44,227 bases of DNA from assembly GCA_937888775.1 (NCBI GenBank), contig CALAQT010000468.1, forward strand, positions 1 through 44,227, written 5' to 3'. Every line of letters starts with the position of its first letter. Positions within the stretch are counted from its first letter, which is position 1. Below the pieces are notes generated by a model. It saw nothing but the letters and a program-made list of their open reading frames with translations. It was not told the DNA's origin and did not search any database. Of this stretch, positions 1-7,398 are shown piece by piece. A program made the translations under genes and the position numbers. The stretch is from an uncultured Actinomycetes bacterium. Lineage in GTDB: Bacteria > Actinomycetota > Thermoleophilia > Solirubrobacterales > Solirubrobacteraceae.

Positions 1-110
1 GTTTGAGTTGGAGGTTCGCGCGGCCGCTCAAGTTCCGCGAGCGTTGTGGGCGCCCACATGATGTCAGCAAATTGGTTCGGTGTCGGCCTAATTTCGAGTT
101 GGAGCGACGA
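1..110 (+). repeat. Copy A of a >=110 bp inverted repeat
   Basis: This stretch matches the reverse complement of 35277-35386 with two differences seen by eye, at positions 26 (G here, T there) and 73 (T here, G there). The match starts at base 1, so the repeat may continue outside the window. It stops at about position 110, after the motif GCGACGA. The nonamer GAGTTGGAG occurs at 5-13 and again at 96-104, near the two ends of the unit. Both substitutions would change amino acids in the only long frame, so this looks like non-coding repeat DNA, probably the end of a mobile element. The element family is not recognised. Confidence 0.85.
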
Positions 111-215
111 CCTCTGTCTTCGGCGGCGACACAGGGGAGTGGCTGGTGCCATGAGAGCGCCCACCCCGGTCTCACAGCCCAGCATCAACAGCGTCGACTG
201 TCACTGGAACCTGCC

Positions 216-722
216 GTGATCCGGCTAGCACTCACCGTCGGCGCGCTCGCGGTCTTGGTCGGCTGCGGCTCGACGGCGTCGAGCCCGGCGGCCAGCGCCA
301 CCCAGGCCCCGCCCACTGTCGCCGCGACCGCCACCCCTACGCCCGCAGGGGGGAGCGTGAGCTACACCGTCAGCGGGGACGCCAGCCTTACCGTCAGCGC
401 TCCCACGAGTGGGTCCTGCGGCGTCGGCGGGGCTGGCTGGGGCGTCACAACCGACGCGAACGCCTTCGCGGTCGTTGTGCCCACAGTCCAGTACACCGGC
501 GATGGCACCTATCAGCTGACCGCCGCGCCCAACGCCTTCGTGCTGGTGAGCATCGACTCTGCAACACCGCCAACCCACATCACCGATGTGAGCGGGGCCG
601 TGACGATCAGCCAAGGTGGCAAGGCGGCGACGCTCGACGCGGTGGGGGGGCGGACACTGCCCCCCACCTACACCCAGACCACCGGTCACTACGTGGTCCA
701 CGCCACCATGACCTGCCCGTGA
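216..722 (+). CDS. Small secreted lipoprotein, unknown function
   Basis: This encodes a predicted lipoprotein of 168 aa. An open frame reaches back to the window start, but the GTG at 216 gives a clean signal: MIR, then a hydrophobic stretch ending in the lipobox LVGC with the lipidated Cys at residue 17. Earlier starts would put non-signal sequence from repeat A in front of it. After the Cys comes a Ser/Ala/Thr/Pro-rich linker of about 35 residues, then a beta-rich domain of about 110 residues. Two Cys in that domain (GSCG and the C-terminal TCP) could form a disulfide. No catalytic motif is visible. No strong ribosome site precedes the GTG. It is probably anchored on the outer face of the membrane; its role is unknown. 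Confidence 0.6.
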   Translation: MIRLALTVGALAVLVGCGSTASSPAASATQAPPTVAATATPTPAGGSVSYTVSGDASLTVSAPTSGSCGVGGAGWGVTTDANAFAVVVPTVQYTGDGTYQLTAAPNAFVLVSIDSATPPTHITDVSGAVTISQGGKAATLDAVGGRTLPPTYTQTTGHYVVHATMTCP

Positions 723-1147
723 CCCTGTGAGAGATCAGAACCAGGGGCCCTCTGCTAGCCGGGTGACCTGCGTCTAGTCGGCTACTTCGCAGCTGCTGAC
801 GTCAAGGAGTGCGCAGGTGCCGGGGACGGACCCCAGCCTCGTCAACGTCCCCGGCGCTGCGTTTCCCGGTAACGAGGCCCTTATCCCGGGATCGTGCGTG
901 AGCGGGTGGAACCGGGGTTCTCTGGCAGGATGCCGCGTCAAACAGGAAGGACGGAACAGGGCGATCGATCTCGGGGCGTAGGGGAGCAGGGCAAGGTCGC
1001 GACCAACGGCTCTTCAGCTGACAGGGGATGCGACATAGGGACGCCTCCAACCTCGTGGTCCTCGCACCTCGTTGTCTTGCCGTTCCTGGGCTGGCGGACT
1101 GGCCGGGTGGTTGGTACCAACCGTAGTAATCCACACTGAGTGGTCTC
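723..1147. other. Intergenic, no convincing gene
   Basis: Only short overlapping open frames of low-complexity, Arg/Pro-rich composition are present, and none starts with a plausible ribosome site or resembles a known family. A hairpin at 819-855 is listed separately. Confidence 0.5.
819..855. terminator. Hairpin downstream of lipoprotein gene
   Basis: GCCGGGGACG at 819-828 pairs perfectly with CGTCCCCGGC at 846-855 across a 17-base loop. It lies about 95 bases after the lipoprotein stop. There is no U tract, so factor-independent termination is uncertain; it could also be an operator or an mRNA-end structure. Confidence 0.4.
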
Positions 1148-1459
1148 TCAGGAGTGATGGCCCACGACGGCGAGAATTCCTGTGACGATCCCGGCAATTA
1201 CGCCGAGAGCGGTAAGGATCGCGAACACGACGACCGCCACATCCCACTTTGTCAGCTGCTTCTGCTGTTGGAGATTGGTTATCGCTTCTTGTACCGCCTC
1301 CAACCGCGTGGCCAGAATCGCGTCGTTCACCGATGCGATTTTCTCCAGCGTCGCCTCTGCGGGTAGCCGGTTCTCAACAAGCCGAAGCCTCTGGCGGAGG
1401 TCAGCGACGCGCGTCTCGACGGCATCCGCAACCGCATCCTCCACGCTTGGGGCGCGCAA
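1148..1459 (-). CDS. Coiled-coil protein with C-terminal membrane anchor
   Basis: This is a 103-aa protein. Residues 1-70 are charged and heptad-like (DAVETRVADLRQRLRLVENR, then LEAVQEAITNLQQQKQL), consistent with a coiled coil. Residues about 73-98 form a single hydrophobic helix (VAVVVFAILTALGVIAGIVT), giving a tail-anchored layout. It lies 67 bp downstream of the ABC ATPase gene on the same strand and may be the last gene of that operon. A role as an accessory or scaffolding subunit is possible but is inference from position only. No named family is recognised. Confidence 0.6.
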   Translation of the reverse strand: MRAPSVEDAVADAVETRVADLRQRLRLVENRLPAEATLEKIASVNDAILATRLEAVQEAITNLQQQKQLTKWDVAVVVFAILTALGVIAGIVTGILAVVGHHS

Positions 1460-1526
1460 ACCCGCTCCCCCTAGCCCAGCGAGTGAGCCCCCCGGTCGCC
1501 GACTCAGATTGGATCGAGCAGGGTGG

Positions 1527-2264
1527 TCATGCGGCGGTCAACGGCGCGGGGGAATGCGCCGGGGTCTCGGTTGCCGACCTGGCAGGACGTTCGTCGCTGA
1601 TCATACGGCCGTCCCGCAGCTGGATGACCCGGTCGGTTCGGGAAGCGAGCTCGAGATCGTGCGTCACGAGGACAAAGGACACGCCGCTCTCGGCATTGAT
1701 GCGGCGCATGAGCTCGAGCAACGAGATGGCGGTCACCGTGTCGACCTCGCCCATCGGCTCGTCACCAAGCACCAATGATGGGTGGTTGATCAAGGAGCGA
1801 ACGATGGCGACCCGCTGCTGCTCTCCGCCAGACATCTGCGTGGGTCGATGATCCCATCGCTTCGCCAGACCGACTTCGTCAAGCAGGCTGCCGGCACGCT
1901 TGGCGGCCGCCTGGCGATCACCGCCCGAATAGCGCAGCGGCAACAGGACATTCTCCATCGCGGACAGGGTCGGGAGTAGGTTGAACTCCTGGAAAACAAA
2001 GCCAATGCGCTTGCTGCGAATCTCCGCTCGCTGGTTATCGGAGATGGTTCCTGCCTCAACGCCGTCAACGAGAAGCTGTCCGAGCGTGGGTCGCATCAAC
2101 AGACCCATGCAGTCGAGCAGCGTCGTCTTGCCACTCCCGGATCTGCCGACGATGGCGACGAACTCGCCTTGCTCAATCGTGAGCGTAACCCCGTCGAGCG
2201 CCTTGACCAGCGACTCGCCTTTGCCGTACTGCTTGGTCAGACCAATCGTCTCGATGCTCGCCAT
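1527..2264 (-). CDS. MacB/LolD-type ABC transporter ATP-binding protein
   Basis: This is a 245-aa ABC ATPase of the MacB/LolD/FtsE group, which powers mechanotransmission-type exporters that move lipoproteins, peptides or toxins out of the membrane. Walker A GRSGSGKT is at 40-47, the Q-loop Gln is near 92, the signature SGGEQ is at 145-149, Walker B ends in DE at 168-169, and the H-loop His is at 202. The D-loop region reads DEPMGEVD instead of the usual DEPTGxLD, a mild departure. The last 25 residues are a Pro/Ala-rich tail. The gene starts 12 bp after the permease stop on the same strand, so the two form one transporter operon. The substrate cannot be told from sequence. Confidence 0.93.
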   Translation of the reverse strand: MASIETIGLTKQYGKGESLVKALDGVTLTIEQGEFVAIVGRSGSGKTTLLDCMGLLMRPTLGQLLVDGVEAGTISDNQRAEIRSKRIGFVFQEFNLLPTLSAMENVLLPLRYSGGDRQAAAKRAGSLLDEVGLAKRWDHRPTQMSGGEQQRVAIVRSLINHPSLVLGDEPMGEVDTVTAISLLELMRRINAESGVSFVLVTHDLELASRTDRVIQLRDGRMISDERPARSATETPAHSPAPLTAA

Positions 2265-2276
2265 TTTGCGTGCTCC

Positions 2277-3470
2277 TTACTGCGCGCGCAGCGCGGTGAC
2301 TGGATCCATCTTCGCCGCCCGCACGGCCGGTATCACACCCGCGCCGGCGCCGAGCGCGACCGCAAAGCCGAGTGCGATCGCGGTCAGTCGCGGGGTGATC
2401 AAGAACAGGCCGCCGCTGGGATCGCCGCTGTTGATGGCGAGCGTCAGCAGGACACCGAGGATGAATCCGATGACCCCGCCCAGCAGCCCCATCACCGTTG
2501 ATTCGGCGAGGAACTCGCCGAGAATGTTTCGTGTCTTGGCGCCGATCGCCTTCTTGAGTCCGATCTCCCGGGTCCTCTCGGTGACCGACATGATCATCGT
2601 GTTGACGACCGAGAGACCGCCGATGATCAGCGCCAGCAGGGCAGCCGCCGTGGTCATGAAGGTGAAGACCGCGCCTCCGGACTTGAAACTGCTCACGAGG
2701 TCGCTCGGCTTGGTCGCCTTCACTCCCGGAACCGCACTGGTGATCCGGTCAGCCAGGGCATCGAGGTTCGCTCCCGGCTGCCCAAAGGCGACTGCCCCGG
2801 TGATGAGCGTGTAGGGATCGATGCTCGCTCGAATGGCTTTGGGGAGACTCTCTCCCATCAGTGTCTGCGCGTCGTGCAGGCTCACATAGGCGCCGCTGTC
2901 CGGCGCCGTCAGCGTTTGATTGAGGATGCCGACCACCGTGAATTGGTGGTTGACGAAATCCGCCGTCGCGTCGGAGGGGCGCACCGGCAGGTCAATCGTG
3001 TCCCCAACATGCTTCTTGAATTCGGCAGCTATCGAAGCGCCGAGGGTGACTTCATAGGAGGCGTTGGATCCTGGCGAGTGGCCGCTCGCCAGCGTGACCC
3101 TGAGTGCCGAGTGCTCGAAGGTGGCCGGATCGTAATTCATGATGTAGTCCGGAACACTGAAGCTCACCGCCGATACGGCACCGGGCTTCGCCGCCACCTC
3201 AACCACCGGCGCAGCAGCGATGACGCCCTTGGCTTGTTTGATGCTGCTCAGTGACGAGAGCGACATGAAGCTACTCCCGACAGCGCCGCTGCCGGCGTCA
3301 CTTCCGATCTGGATGCTGCTGCTGTAGTAGGTGACGCCGCCACCCAGCAGCATGTTGAAGTGCTCCGCAAGGGCACCCATCGTGGTCAGGGCGAAGATGC
3401 CCATGACGATGCCTGTGACCGTGAGGGTGGTGCGCAACTTCCGCCGCCAGAGGTTTCTCAGCAACTCCAT
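2277..3470 (-). CDS. MacB-like FtsX-domain ABC transporter permease
   Basis: This is a 397-aa permease partner of the ATPase just downstream. The first membrane helix (about residues 13-36) follows a basic N-terminus. A large extracytoplasmic MacB_PCD-type domain follows (about 40-270), and then three C-terminal helices with the FtsX-family signature TERTREIGLKKAIGA around residues 300-315. This 1+3 helix plan is typical of MacB/LolC. Family members do not move substrate through the bilayer but pump conformational changes to periplasmic or cell-surface partners. It is the first gene of the operon. Its start lies 118 bp from copy 1 of the 36-bp repeat, so the operon's promoter region is next to that repeat. 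Confidence 0.93.
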   Translation of the reverse strand: MELLRNLWRRKLRTTLTVTGIVMGIFALTTMGALAEHFNMLLGGGVTYYSSSIQIGSDAGSGAVGSSFMSLSSLSSIKQAKGVIAAAPVVEVAAKPGAVSAVSFSVPDYIMNYDPATFEHSALRVTLASGHSPGSNASYEVTLGASIAAEFKKHVGDTIDLPVRPSDATADFVNHQFTVVGILNQTLTAPDSGAYVSLHDAQTLMGESLPKAIRASIDPYTLITGAVAFGQPGANLDALADRITSAVPGVKATKPSDLVSSFKSGGAVFTFMTTAAALLALIIGGLSVVNTMIMSVTERTREIGLKKAIGAKTRNILGEFLAESTVMGLLGGVIGFILGVLLTLAINSGDPSGGLFLITPRLTAIALGFAVALGAGAGVIPAVRAAKMDPVTALRAQ

Positions 3471-3588
3471 TTGCGTATCTCCGGGTTGAACCGCCTATTA
3501 CAAGCCTCATGATCGAAGCTGCCGAGGGCGATCTGCCAGAGCCGAACGTCACGTCGAGCGCAGTCATTTGGTCCTGCCTTTACAAGAA

Positions 3589-3624
3589 GTTGCATCCGTT
3601 TTCCCCCAAGAAAGGTAATGCAAC
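3589..3624 (+). repeat. 36-bp imperfect palindrome, copy 1
   Basis: Left arm GTTGCATCCGT, 14-base centre TTTCCCCCAAGAAA, right arm GGTAATGCAAC. The outer 7 bases (GTTGCAT/ATGCAAC) are inverted repeats, and the centre itself is palindromic (TTTC/GAAA). Identical to copy 2. The right arm contains an ATG that opens a frame into a hemerythrin-like gene end. Confidence 0.95.
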
Positions 3625-3770
3625 TCGAGGAATGCGAGGCTCAACCCTTGAGGCTCGACAACGTTACCGAACTCCGGCGGCTGCTGTATGAGCTGCACGC
3701 CATTCTGCGCCTGCACACCACGCAAGAGGATGAGGCCTATCTGTCCCTGGCCGAGCCCGCTGCCTCATAG
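3618..3770 (+). pseudogene. Hemerythrin-like protein, C-terminal fragment
   Basis: The ATG inside the right arm of repeat copy 1 opens a 50-residue frame. From about residue 16 the product reads VTELRRLLYELHAILRLHT and then QEDEAYLSL, which matches the last helix of hemerythrin-like cation-binding domains, including the HxxxE-type iron-ligand spacing of that family. The rest of the roughly 150-180 aa domain is missing, so this is a gene end cut at or within the repeat. It is not expected to fold alone. It could equally be the end of a larger protein carrying a hemerythrin domain. There is no proper ribosome site: the AAGG in the repeat is only 2 bases from the ATG. Confidence 0.6.
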
Positions 3771-3773
3771 AGG

Positions 3774-4040
3774 TCAGGATTTGGCCGGGTCACCTTCGAT
3801 CATGTGCTGAGCCGCGTCCTGTCGGCGGATGGAAATGATGGTTCTGATGAGGGTCGCCGCGATTGAGAACTCGAATGACCCCAATGCGAGCCACCCGGCG
3901 CGGCGAAGGGGTGTTGGCGCGGCTATCGCTCGGCCGATGAAGAACCCACCAGCACTCGCCGCGCCCGCGACCGATATCCCGGCGAACACGGGATGGTGTG
4001 CAAGGAAGGCGGCCGGATGCGAGCGATCACCCGCGTACAT
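3774..4040 (-). CDS. Small membrane protein, two helices
   Basis: This is an 88-aa protein starting at MYAGDRSHPAAF. Two hydrophobic segments (about residues 16-40 and 48-70) suggest a small integral membrane protein. Its start overlaps the end of the upstream gene (4027-4470) by 14 bp, which implies translational coupling. An upstream in-frame ATG would extend it to 100 aa but would increase the overlap. It lies between repeat copies 1 and 2 and is read against the repeat direction. No family is recognised. Confidence 0.5.
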   Translation of the reverse strand: MYAGDRSHPAAFLAHHPVFAGISVAGAASAGGFFIGRAIAAPTPLRRAGWLALGSFEFSIAATLIRTIISIRRQDAAQHMIEGDPAKS

Positions 4041-4470
4041 CGTTGCGCCAGGAGCTGCGGTGATGACTTGCAACATTGAAGATCCCCCATGTGGCGATGA
4101 GAAGGCCGGCCGCGAACATCACCGGCTGTAGAACTGAGAATGGGATTGCTATCACTTCGTAGACTTCCATCGCGATCAGCGCGCATCCGACGGCGAGTGC
4201 TCCAAGCGGCGCACGGCGGTCGCGATACAGAGTCGCCGTGGCAACCAGGAGCATGCCCAGACCTATCGCGGTGAACAGGCCGATCCCGGGAAGAACATAG
4301 TCGCCAAACGGCGTGGACGACAGCTGCGAGGTGGTCATGCCCAAGAGGTGGCCATCCGGTGCCAGCATCATCAAAGCTCCCCCGCCAACGGCTCCCAGAC
4401 CAACCACAATCTCCACGCCAACGGCGATGCGATCGACATCCGTCCGATCGCTGGGTTCGTGCTTGATCAT
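4027..4470 (-). CDS. Four-helix membrane protein, unknown function
   Basis: This is a 147-aa protein. The start MIKHEPSDRTDVDR is chosen because GGAG lies 9 bases upstream; the longer frame reaching back through repeat copy 2 is not needed. About four hydrophobic segments follow (VEIVVGLGAVGGGALMM, then around FTAIGLGMLLVATATLY, ALAVGCALIAMEVYEVI and LQPVMFAAGLLIATWGIF). The layout resembles small DoxX-like or YkgB-like integral membrane proteins, but no diagnostic motif is visible, so no function is assigned. It is coupled to the small membrane gene downstream, and together they form the cargo between repeat copies 1 and 2. Confidence 0.6.
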   Translation of the reverse strand: MIKHEPSDRTDVDRIAVGVEIVVGLGAVGGGALMMLAPDGHLLGMTTSQLSSTPFGDYVLPGIGLFTAIGLGMLLVATATLYRDRRAPLGALAVGCALIAMEVYEVIAIPFSVLQPVMFAAGLLIATWGIFNVASHHRSSWRNDVRG

Positions 4471-4632
4471 TTGGTTCGTCTCCAGGGCCGCACCCTCAGG
4501 ATGACCGGCCATTCCGAGCGTAGCCAGGGCTATTGGTCCCATACGGCCAGGGACTTCAAACGCTCGTTGTGGTTCCTCGTCAAGAACCATCCGCTCGGAC
4601 GCCTGAGGACCTTCGGCTCTAGAGCCCCTCCC

Positions 4633-4668
4633 GTTGCATCCGTTTTCCCCCAAGAAAGGTAATGCAAC
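4633..4668 (+). repeat. 36-bp imperfect palindrome, copy 2
   Basis: Identical to copy 1 over all 36 bases (arms GTTGCATCCGT and GGTAATGCAAC). Flanking bases on both sides are unrelated to those of copy 1, so the repeat unit is exactly this short. Confidence 0.95.
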
Positions 4669-4778
4669 ATGGACGGATGTACGCGTGGCGCTACAACCAC
4701 CGGGACAAGCGCAACCGCAACGACTGCGGAGCCATGTTCCGGCTGATCCTCGTGCGGGCTGCGCCAACGGCACGCTAG
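4662..4778 (+). pseudogene. Possible transposase C-terminal fragment
   Basis: The ATG of repeat copy 2 opens a 38-residue frame reading MQHGRMYAWRYNHRDKRNR, later MFRLILVRAA. The YAWRYNHRD...MF pattern resembles the C-terminus of ISXO2/IS1595-type transposases, but the match is short. As at copy 1, the broken gene end starts directly at the repeat and is in frame with its ATG. Confidence 0.35.
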
Positions 4779-4893
4779 ACGTAACCTACGCATCCCGATG
4801 CCAGACGATAAACGCCGCCACACTCAGAGCGAGATAACGCATCCATTGGCAAAGGTCCGGGTGGCCCACCCAGCTTGTTGAGGGCAGCACCCT

Positions 4894-5760
4894 ATGCGTA
4901 GTATTCTCGTCCGTCACATGGGCACATTCACGGTCGACGATGCCGTCGTTATGGCAGCATCGGCTCACCGAGGTCAGCGTGATAAGGGACGCCCCACCCT
5001 GCCGTACATCGCTCATCCCATGCGAGTGATGGCGGCGTTCGACGATCCCATGTTGCAGATGATTGCCGTGCTTCATGACGCCGTGGAAGACACCTCGCTG
5101 ACGCTTGCCGAGATTCGCGACGCTGGAGCCCCGGGACGCGTTCTGGCGGGAGTCGAAGCAATGACTCACGGCACCGGCGAGTCCGACGATGACTATTGGG
5201 CTCGGGTGCGAACAAATCCGGACGCACTTGCCGTCAAATTGGTCGACATCCACGACAACTCCGATCCACGCCGGCTGGAGCTGCTTCCCACGGAGATAGC
5301 CGAGCGGCTTTCCCACAAATATGTTCGTGCGCGAGCTGCGCTGCTGGGCACCTCACACATTCTGGCGGAGTTACGGGCTGTAGCGACGGCGGCGGGCGCC
5401 ACGGTCACTCGATTTGACAGTCGCCAGCCCAGCGAGCGGATTGTCGTCCTTCAGCACATCGTCACGGAAGGCAGCACGAAGAACATCAGCATCTCGATGG
5501 ATTCGAGCGGCACGTTCAGGTGGCGTGGACACGACATCGGGGGAGAAGTCACGAAGTTTTGGGGCTCCGGAATTTCGGACTACGAGTGGGTATACGCAGT
5601 GCCGCCCGGCCGGATGCACAACCTGGTCGCCGCGCTTCGCGGGCGCCCAGACGACGACATACTTGACCTCATCCAACGCCGCTTTGCGAATGGGGTCGAT
5701 ATTCCCGCTGTGTTGAAGGGAGAATCTGTCAACGCCGAGTTCAGCAATTGGCACAGCTAA
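4894..5760 (+). CDS. RelA/SpoT-type HD hydrolase with unknown C-terminal domain
   Basis: This is a 288-aa protein. Residues about 12-165 form an HD metal-dependent phosphohydrolase domain of the RelA/SpoT (HD_4) type: H25 in SAHRGQRDKG, H41 in YIAHPMRV, the HD pair 61-62 in VLHDAVEDT, and D118 in KLVDIHDN. In SpoT-like enzymes this fold removes the 3' pyrophosphate of (p)ppGpp. No synthetase domain follows. Instead residues about 180-288 form a separate alpha/beta-looking domain (DSSGTFRWRGHDIGGEV, FWGSGISDYEWVYAV) that I cannot assign. GAGGG 9 bases before the ATG supports the start; an in-frame ATG at residue 9 is an alternative. It is the only intact gene between repeat copies 2 and 3. A small alarmone hydrolase or a defence or immunity role are both possible. 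Confidence 0.85.
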   Translation: MRSILVRHMGTFTVDDAVVMAASAHRGQRDKGRPTLPYIAHPMRVMAAFDDPMLQMIAVLHDAVEDTSLTLAEIRDAGAPGRVLAGVEAMTHGTGESDDDYWARVRTNPDALAVKLVDIHDNSDPRRLELLPTEIAERLSHKYVRARAALLGTSHILAELRAVATAAGATVTRFDSRQPSERIVVLQHIVTEGSTKNISISMDSSGTFRWRGHDIGGEVTKFWGSGISDYEWVYAVPPGRMHNLVAALRGRPDDDILDLIQRRFANGVDIPAVLKGESVNAEFSNWHS

Positions 5761-6106
5761 CAAATCAGCGGTAAGTCGCCAACACTGAAGGTCAGCGCGC
5801 TGGACGAGTCCCCCGTCGGCGGTGCAAACGCTTGCCACCAAAGATATGGCCGGTGTGCTGCGGCACGTGTTCGACGAAGTGGTGTGCGCACAATGTTGTC
5901 GCACCCAACGACGTCCGCGAGCTCGCTGGGCTAGCAGGGTGTTGATGTTCGCTGCGCCGAGGACGCTCGGGTAGCCGAGAGCGGTAAGGCCGGTGGTGTC
6001 GTCGTGATATTGGGTCGCCTCAGAACTCGCGGTTCTCGTCTGGGGGCGACCCGGGGGCGCCGATCAGGCGGCTTGAGCGTCCAGGGCGGTGATGCGGATG
6101 AGGTTG
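5761..6106. other. Intergenic with a minus-strand gene end
   Basis: There is no intact gene. On the minus strand, from the edge of repeat copy 3 to the stop at 6064, the frame reads TNLIRITALDAQAA, which resembles the extreme C-terminus of DDE transposases (the NL(I/V)R motif). This is too short to classify. The remainder shows no supported feature. Confidence 0.35.
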
Positions 6107-6139
6107 GTTGCATCCGTCTTCCCCATTAGGTAATGCAAC
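6107..6139 (+). repeat. 33-bp variant of the palindrome, copy 3
   Basis: Both 11-base arms (GTTGCATCCGT and GGTAATGCAAC) are identical to copies 1 and 2, but the centre is CTTCCCCATTA, 11 bases instead of 14 and diverged. Conserved arms around a variable centre is the pattern of a two-arm protein-binding site. Confidence 0.9.
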
Positions 6140-6183
6140 CGTAACGTTGCCCCCTCCATCCCATGTGACAAAAGCAAAGCGCG

Positions 6184-7398
6184 TCATCGGGCCGCCATCT
6201 CGAGGGCGTCCGCTGCCGCCGGGCCGCCGCCTGCGGCAGCGAAAGCTTGTGCAACGCGCGCCGCACCCTGACGCATTGTCATCGCCTGGCGCACCGCCTC
6301 GCGGAGCCGCGACGGGTTCAGGCGCCCGGCTGGCAAGCGAGTGCCGGCCCGCGCCACCTCCACCCGGCGAGCGACCTCCGGTTGGTCCCTTCCGAACGGC
6401 ACCGCACAGACCGGCACCCCCGCCGACAGCGCCTTTTGCGTGATGCCCATTCCGCCATGGCACACGACGCACGCGGCGACTTCCAGGATCGGTCCGTGCG
6501 GGACGAAGTCTTCGACCCGGGCGTTATGGGGCACACGAAGATCATGCGAACGTCCCGCCGGGCTGGTTGCGATCACCGTTACCGGCTCCGCAGCGAGCGC
6601 ATCAAAGGCTACCTGCAGCAGCCGGTCATCACCCTGGTACTCCGTCGATGTGGTCACGAGCACCACCGGCTCCTGGAGGTCCCGGATCCACACAGGTGCC
6701 TGCGCAGCTGGCTCCCAGTTCGACGGACCCACCAGCCGTACCGATGACGGCCAGTCAGAGCGAGGATATTCGAAGGGCTCGGCCGTGTAGGCAAGGGTCA
6801 GCGGAGCCCGACCGAACATGTCCATCACGCTCGAGAGCGCTGGTGCTCCGGCGGTGGCGCGGACACGGTTCAGCCGCGGCAGGACCTTGTTCCAGCCCAT
6901 CAACGAGAGGCGCAGTAGCGAACCGTCTCGTAGCCGGCCCAACGGACCGCCCATGGGTTTCAGCCCAAGTCCAAACGGTGGCGCGTCCTTCGAGGGGATC
7001 GGCAGTGGGTAGGGAGCATAGACCGCCCAGGCGAGGCCGGATGCCTCCGCACAGGCCTGCGCCCCCCAGCTGTTCACGTCGACCAACACCAGGTCGGGCT
7101 CATCTGCCTTGATCGCTTGCGCCAGGTCCGGCACCTCGTTGTCAGCGCGATCGACGAACGCCGTCAGGGCCCGTTGCAGCTTCGCGAGCGGGCTCTTGCC
7201 GCGCCAGTCGTCCATCTCGCGGGCCTCCACCATGGGGCTGATGGGTGACGCCGCAAGGCCAAGTTGTCCGAGAAGGTCCATCTCGGAGGCGAGGGTTCGT
7301 ACTGCGACCTGGTGCCCTCGGGTCCGCAGCTCGAGCAGCGTCGGCACCAGCGGATAGAGATGGCCTCGAGCCGGTGAGGTATAGGCGAGGATTTTCAC
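6184..7398 (-). CDS. MGT-family glycosyltransferase (GT1)
   Basis: This is a 404-aa UDP-glycosyltransferase of the macrolide/MGT group, which moves a sugar from a nucleotide donor to a small lipophilic acceptor such as a macrolide, flavonoid or glycolipid. The N-terminal Rossmann domain opens with KILAYTSPARGHLYPLVPTL. The C-terminal donor domain has the family signature HGGMGITQKALSAGVP followed by PFGRDQPEVARRVEVARAG (about residues 313-350), where the DQP segment binds the sugar. Its GTG start overlaps the TetR stop by 4 bases (GTGA), so the two genes are co-translated. TetR-MGT pairs are typical of inducible antibiotic-inactivation or natural-product glycosylation. The stop is 44 bp from repeat copy 3, so the pair makes up the module between copies 3 and 4. 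Confidence 0.92.
   Translation of the reverse strand: MKILAYTSPARGHLYPLVPTLLELRTRGHQVAVRTLASEMDLLGQLGLAASPISPMVEAREMDDWRGKSPLAKLQRALTAFVDRADNEVPDLAQAIKADEPDLVLVDVNSWGAQACAEASGLAWAVYAPYPLPIPSKDAPPFGLGLKPMGGPLGRLRDGSLLRLSLMGWNKVLPRLNRVRATAGAPALSSVMDMFGRAPLTLAYTAEPFEYPRSDWPSSVRLVGPSNWEPAAQAPVWIRDLQEPVVLVTTSTEYQGDDRLLQVAFDALAAEPVTVIATSPAGRSHDLRVPHNARVEDFVPHGPILEVAACVVCHGGMGITQKALSAGVPVCAVPFGRDQPEVARRVEVARAGTRLPAGRLNPSRLREAVRQAMTMRQGAARVAQAFAAAGGGPAAADALEMAAR

Noticed and set aside
3589..3624. The repeat as a simple transcription terminator
   Set aside because: The stem is interrupted, the copies lie in different contexts (including over a start codon at 35236), and near-identity over 36 bases is not expected of independent terminators.
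3589..4668. The 36-bp repeats as integron attC sites
   Set aside because: attC sites run RYYYAAC to GTTRRRY. Here the order is reversed (GTT at the left end, AAC at the right) and the fourth to sixth bases (GCA) do not fit RRR. No intI gene is seen.
4027..4773. 248-aa version of the membrane protein starting inside or beyond repeat copy 2
   Set aside because: The first 100 residues are encoded by repeat and debris. The internal ATG at 4470 has a well-placed GGAG and begins the membrane protein cleanly.
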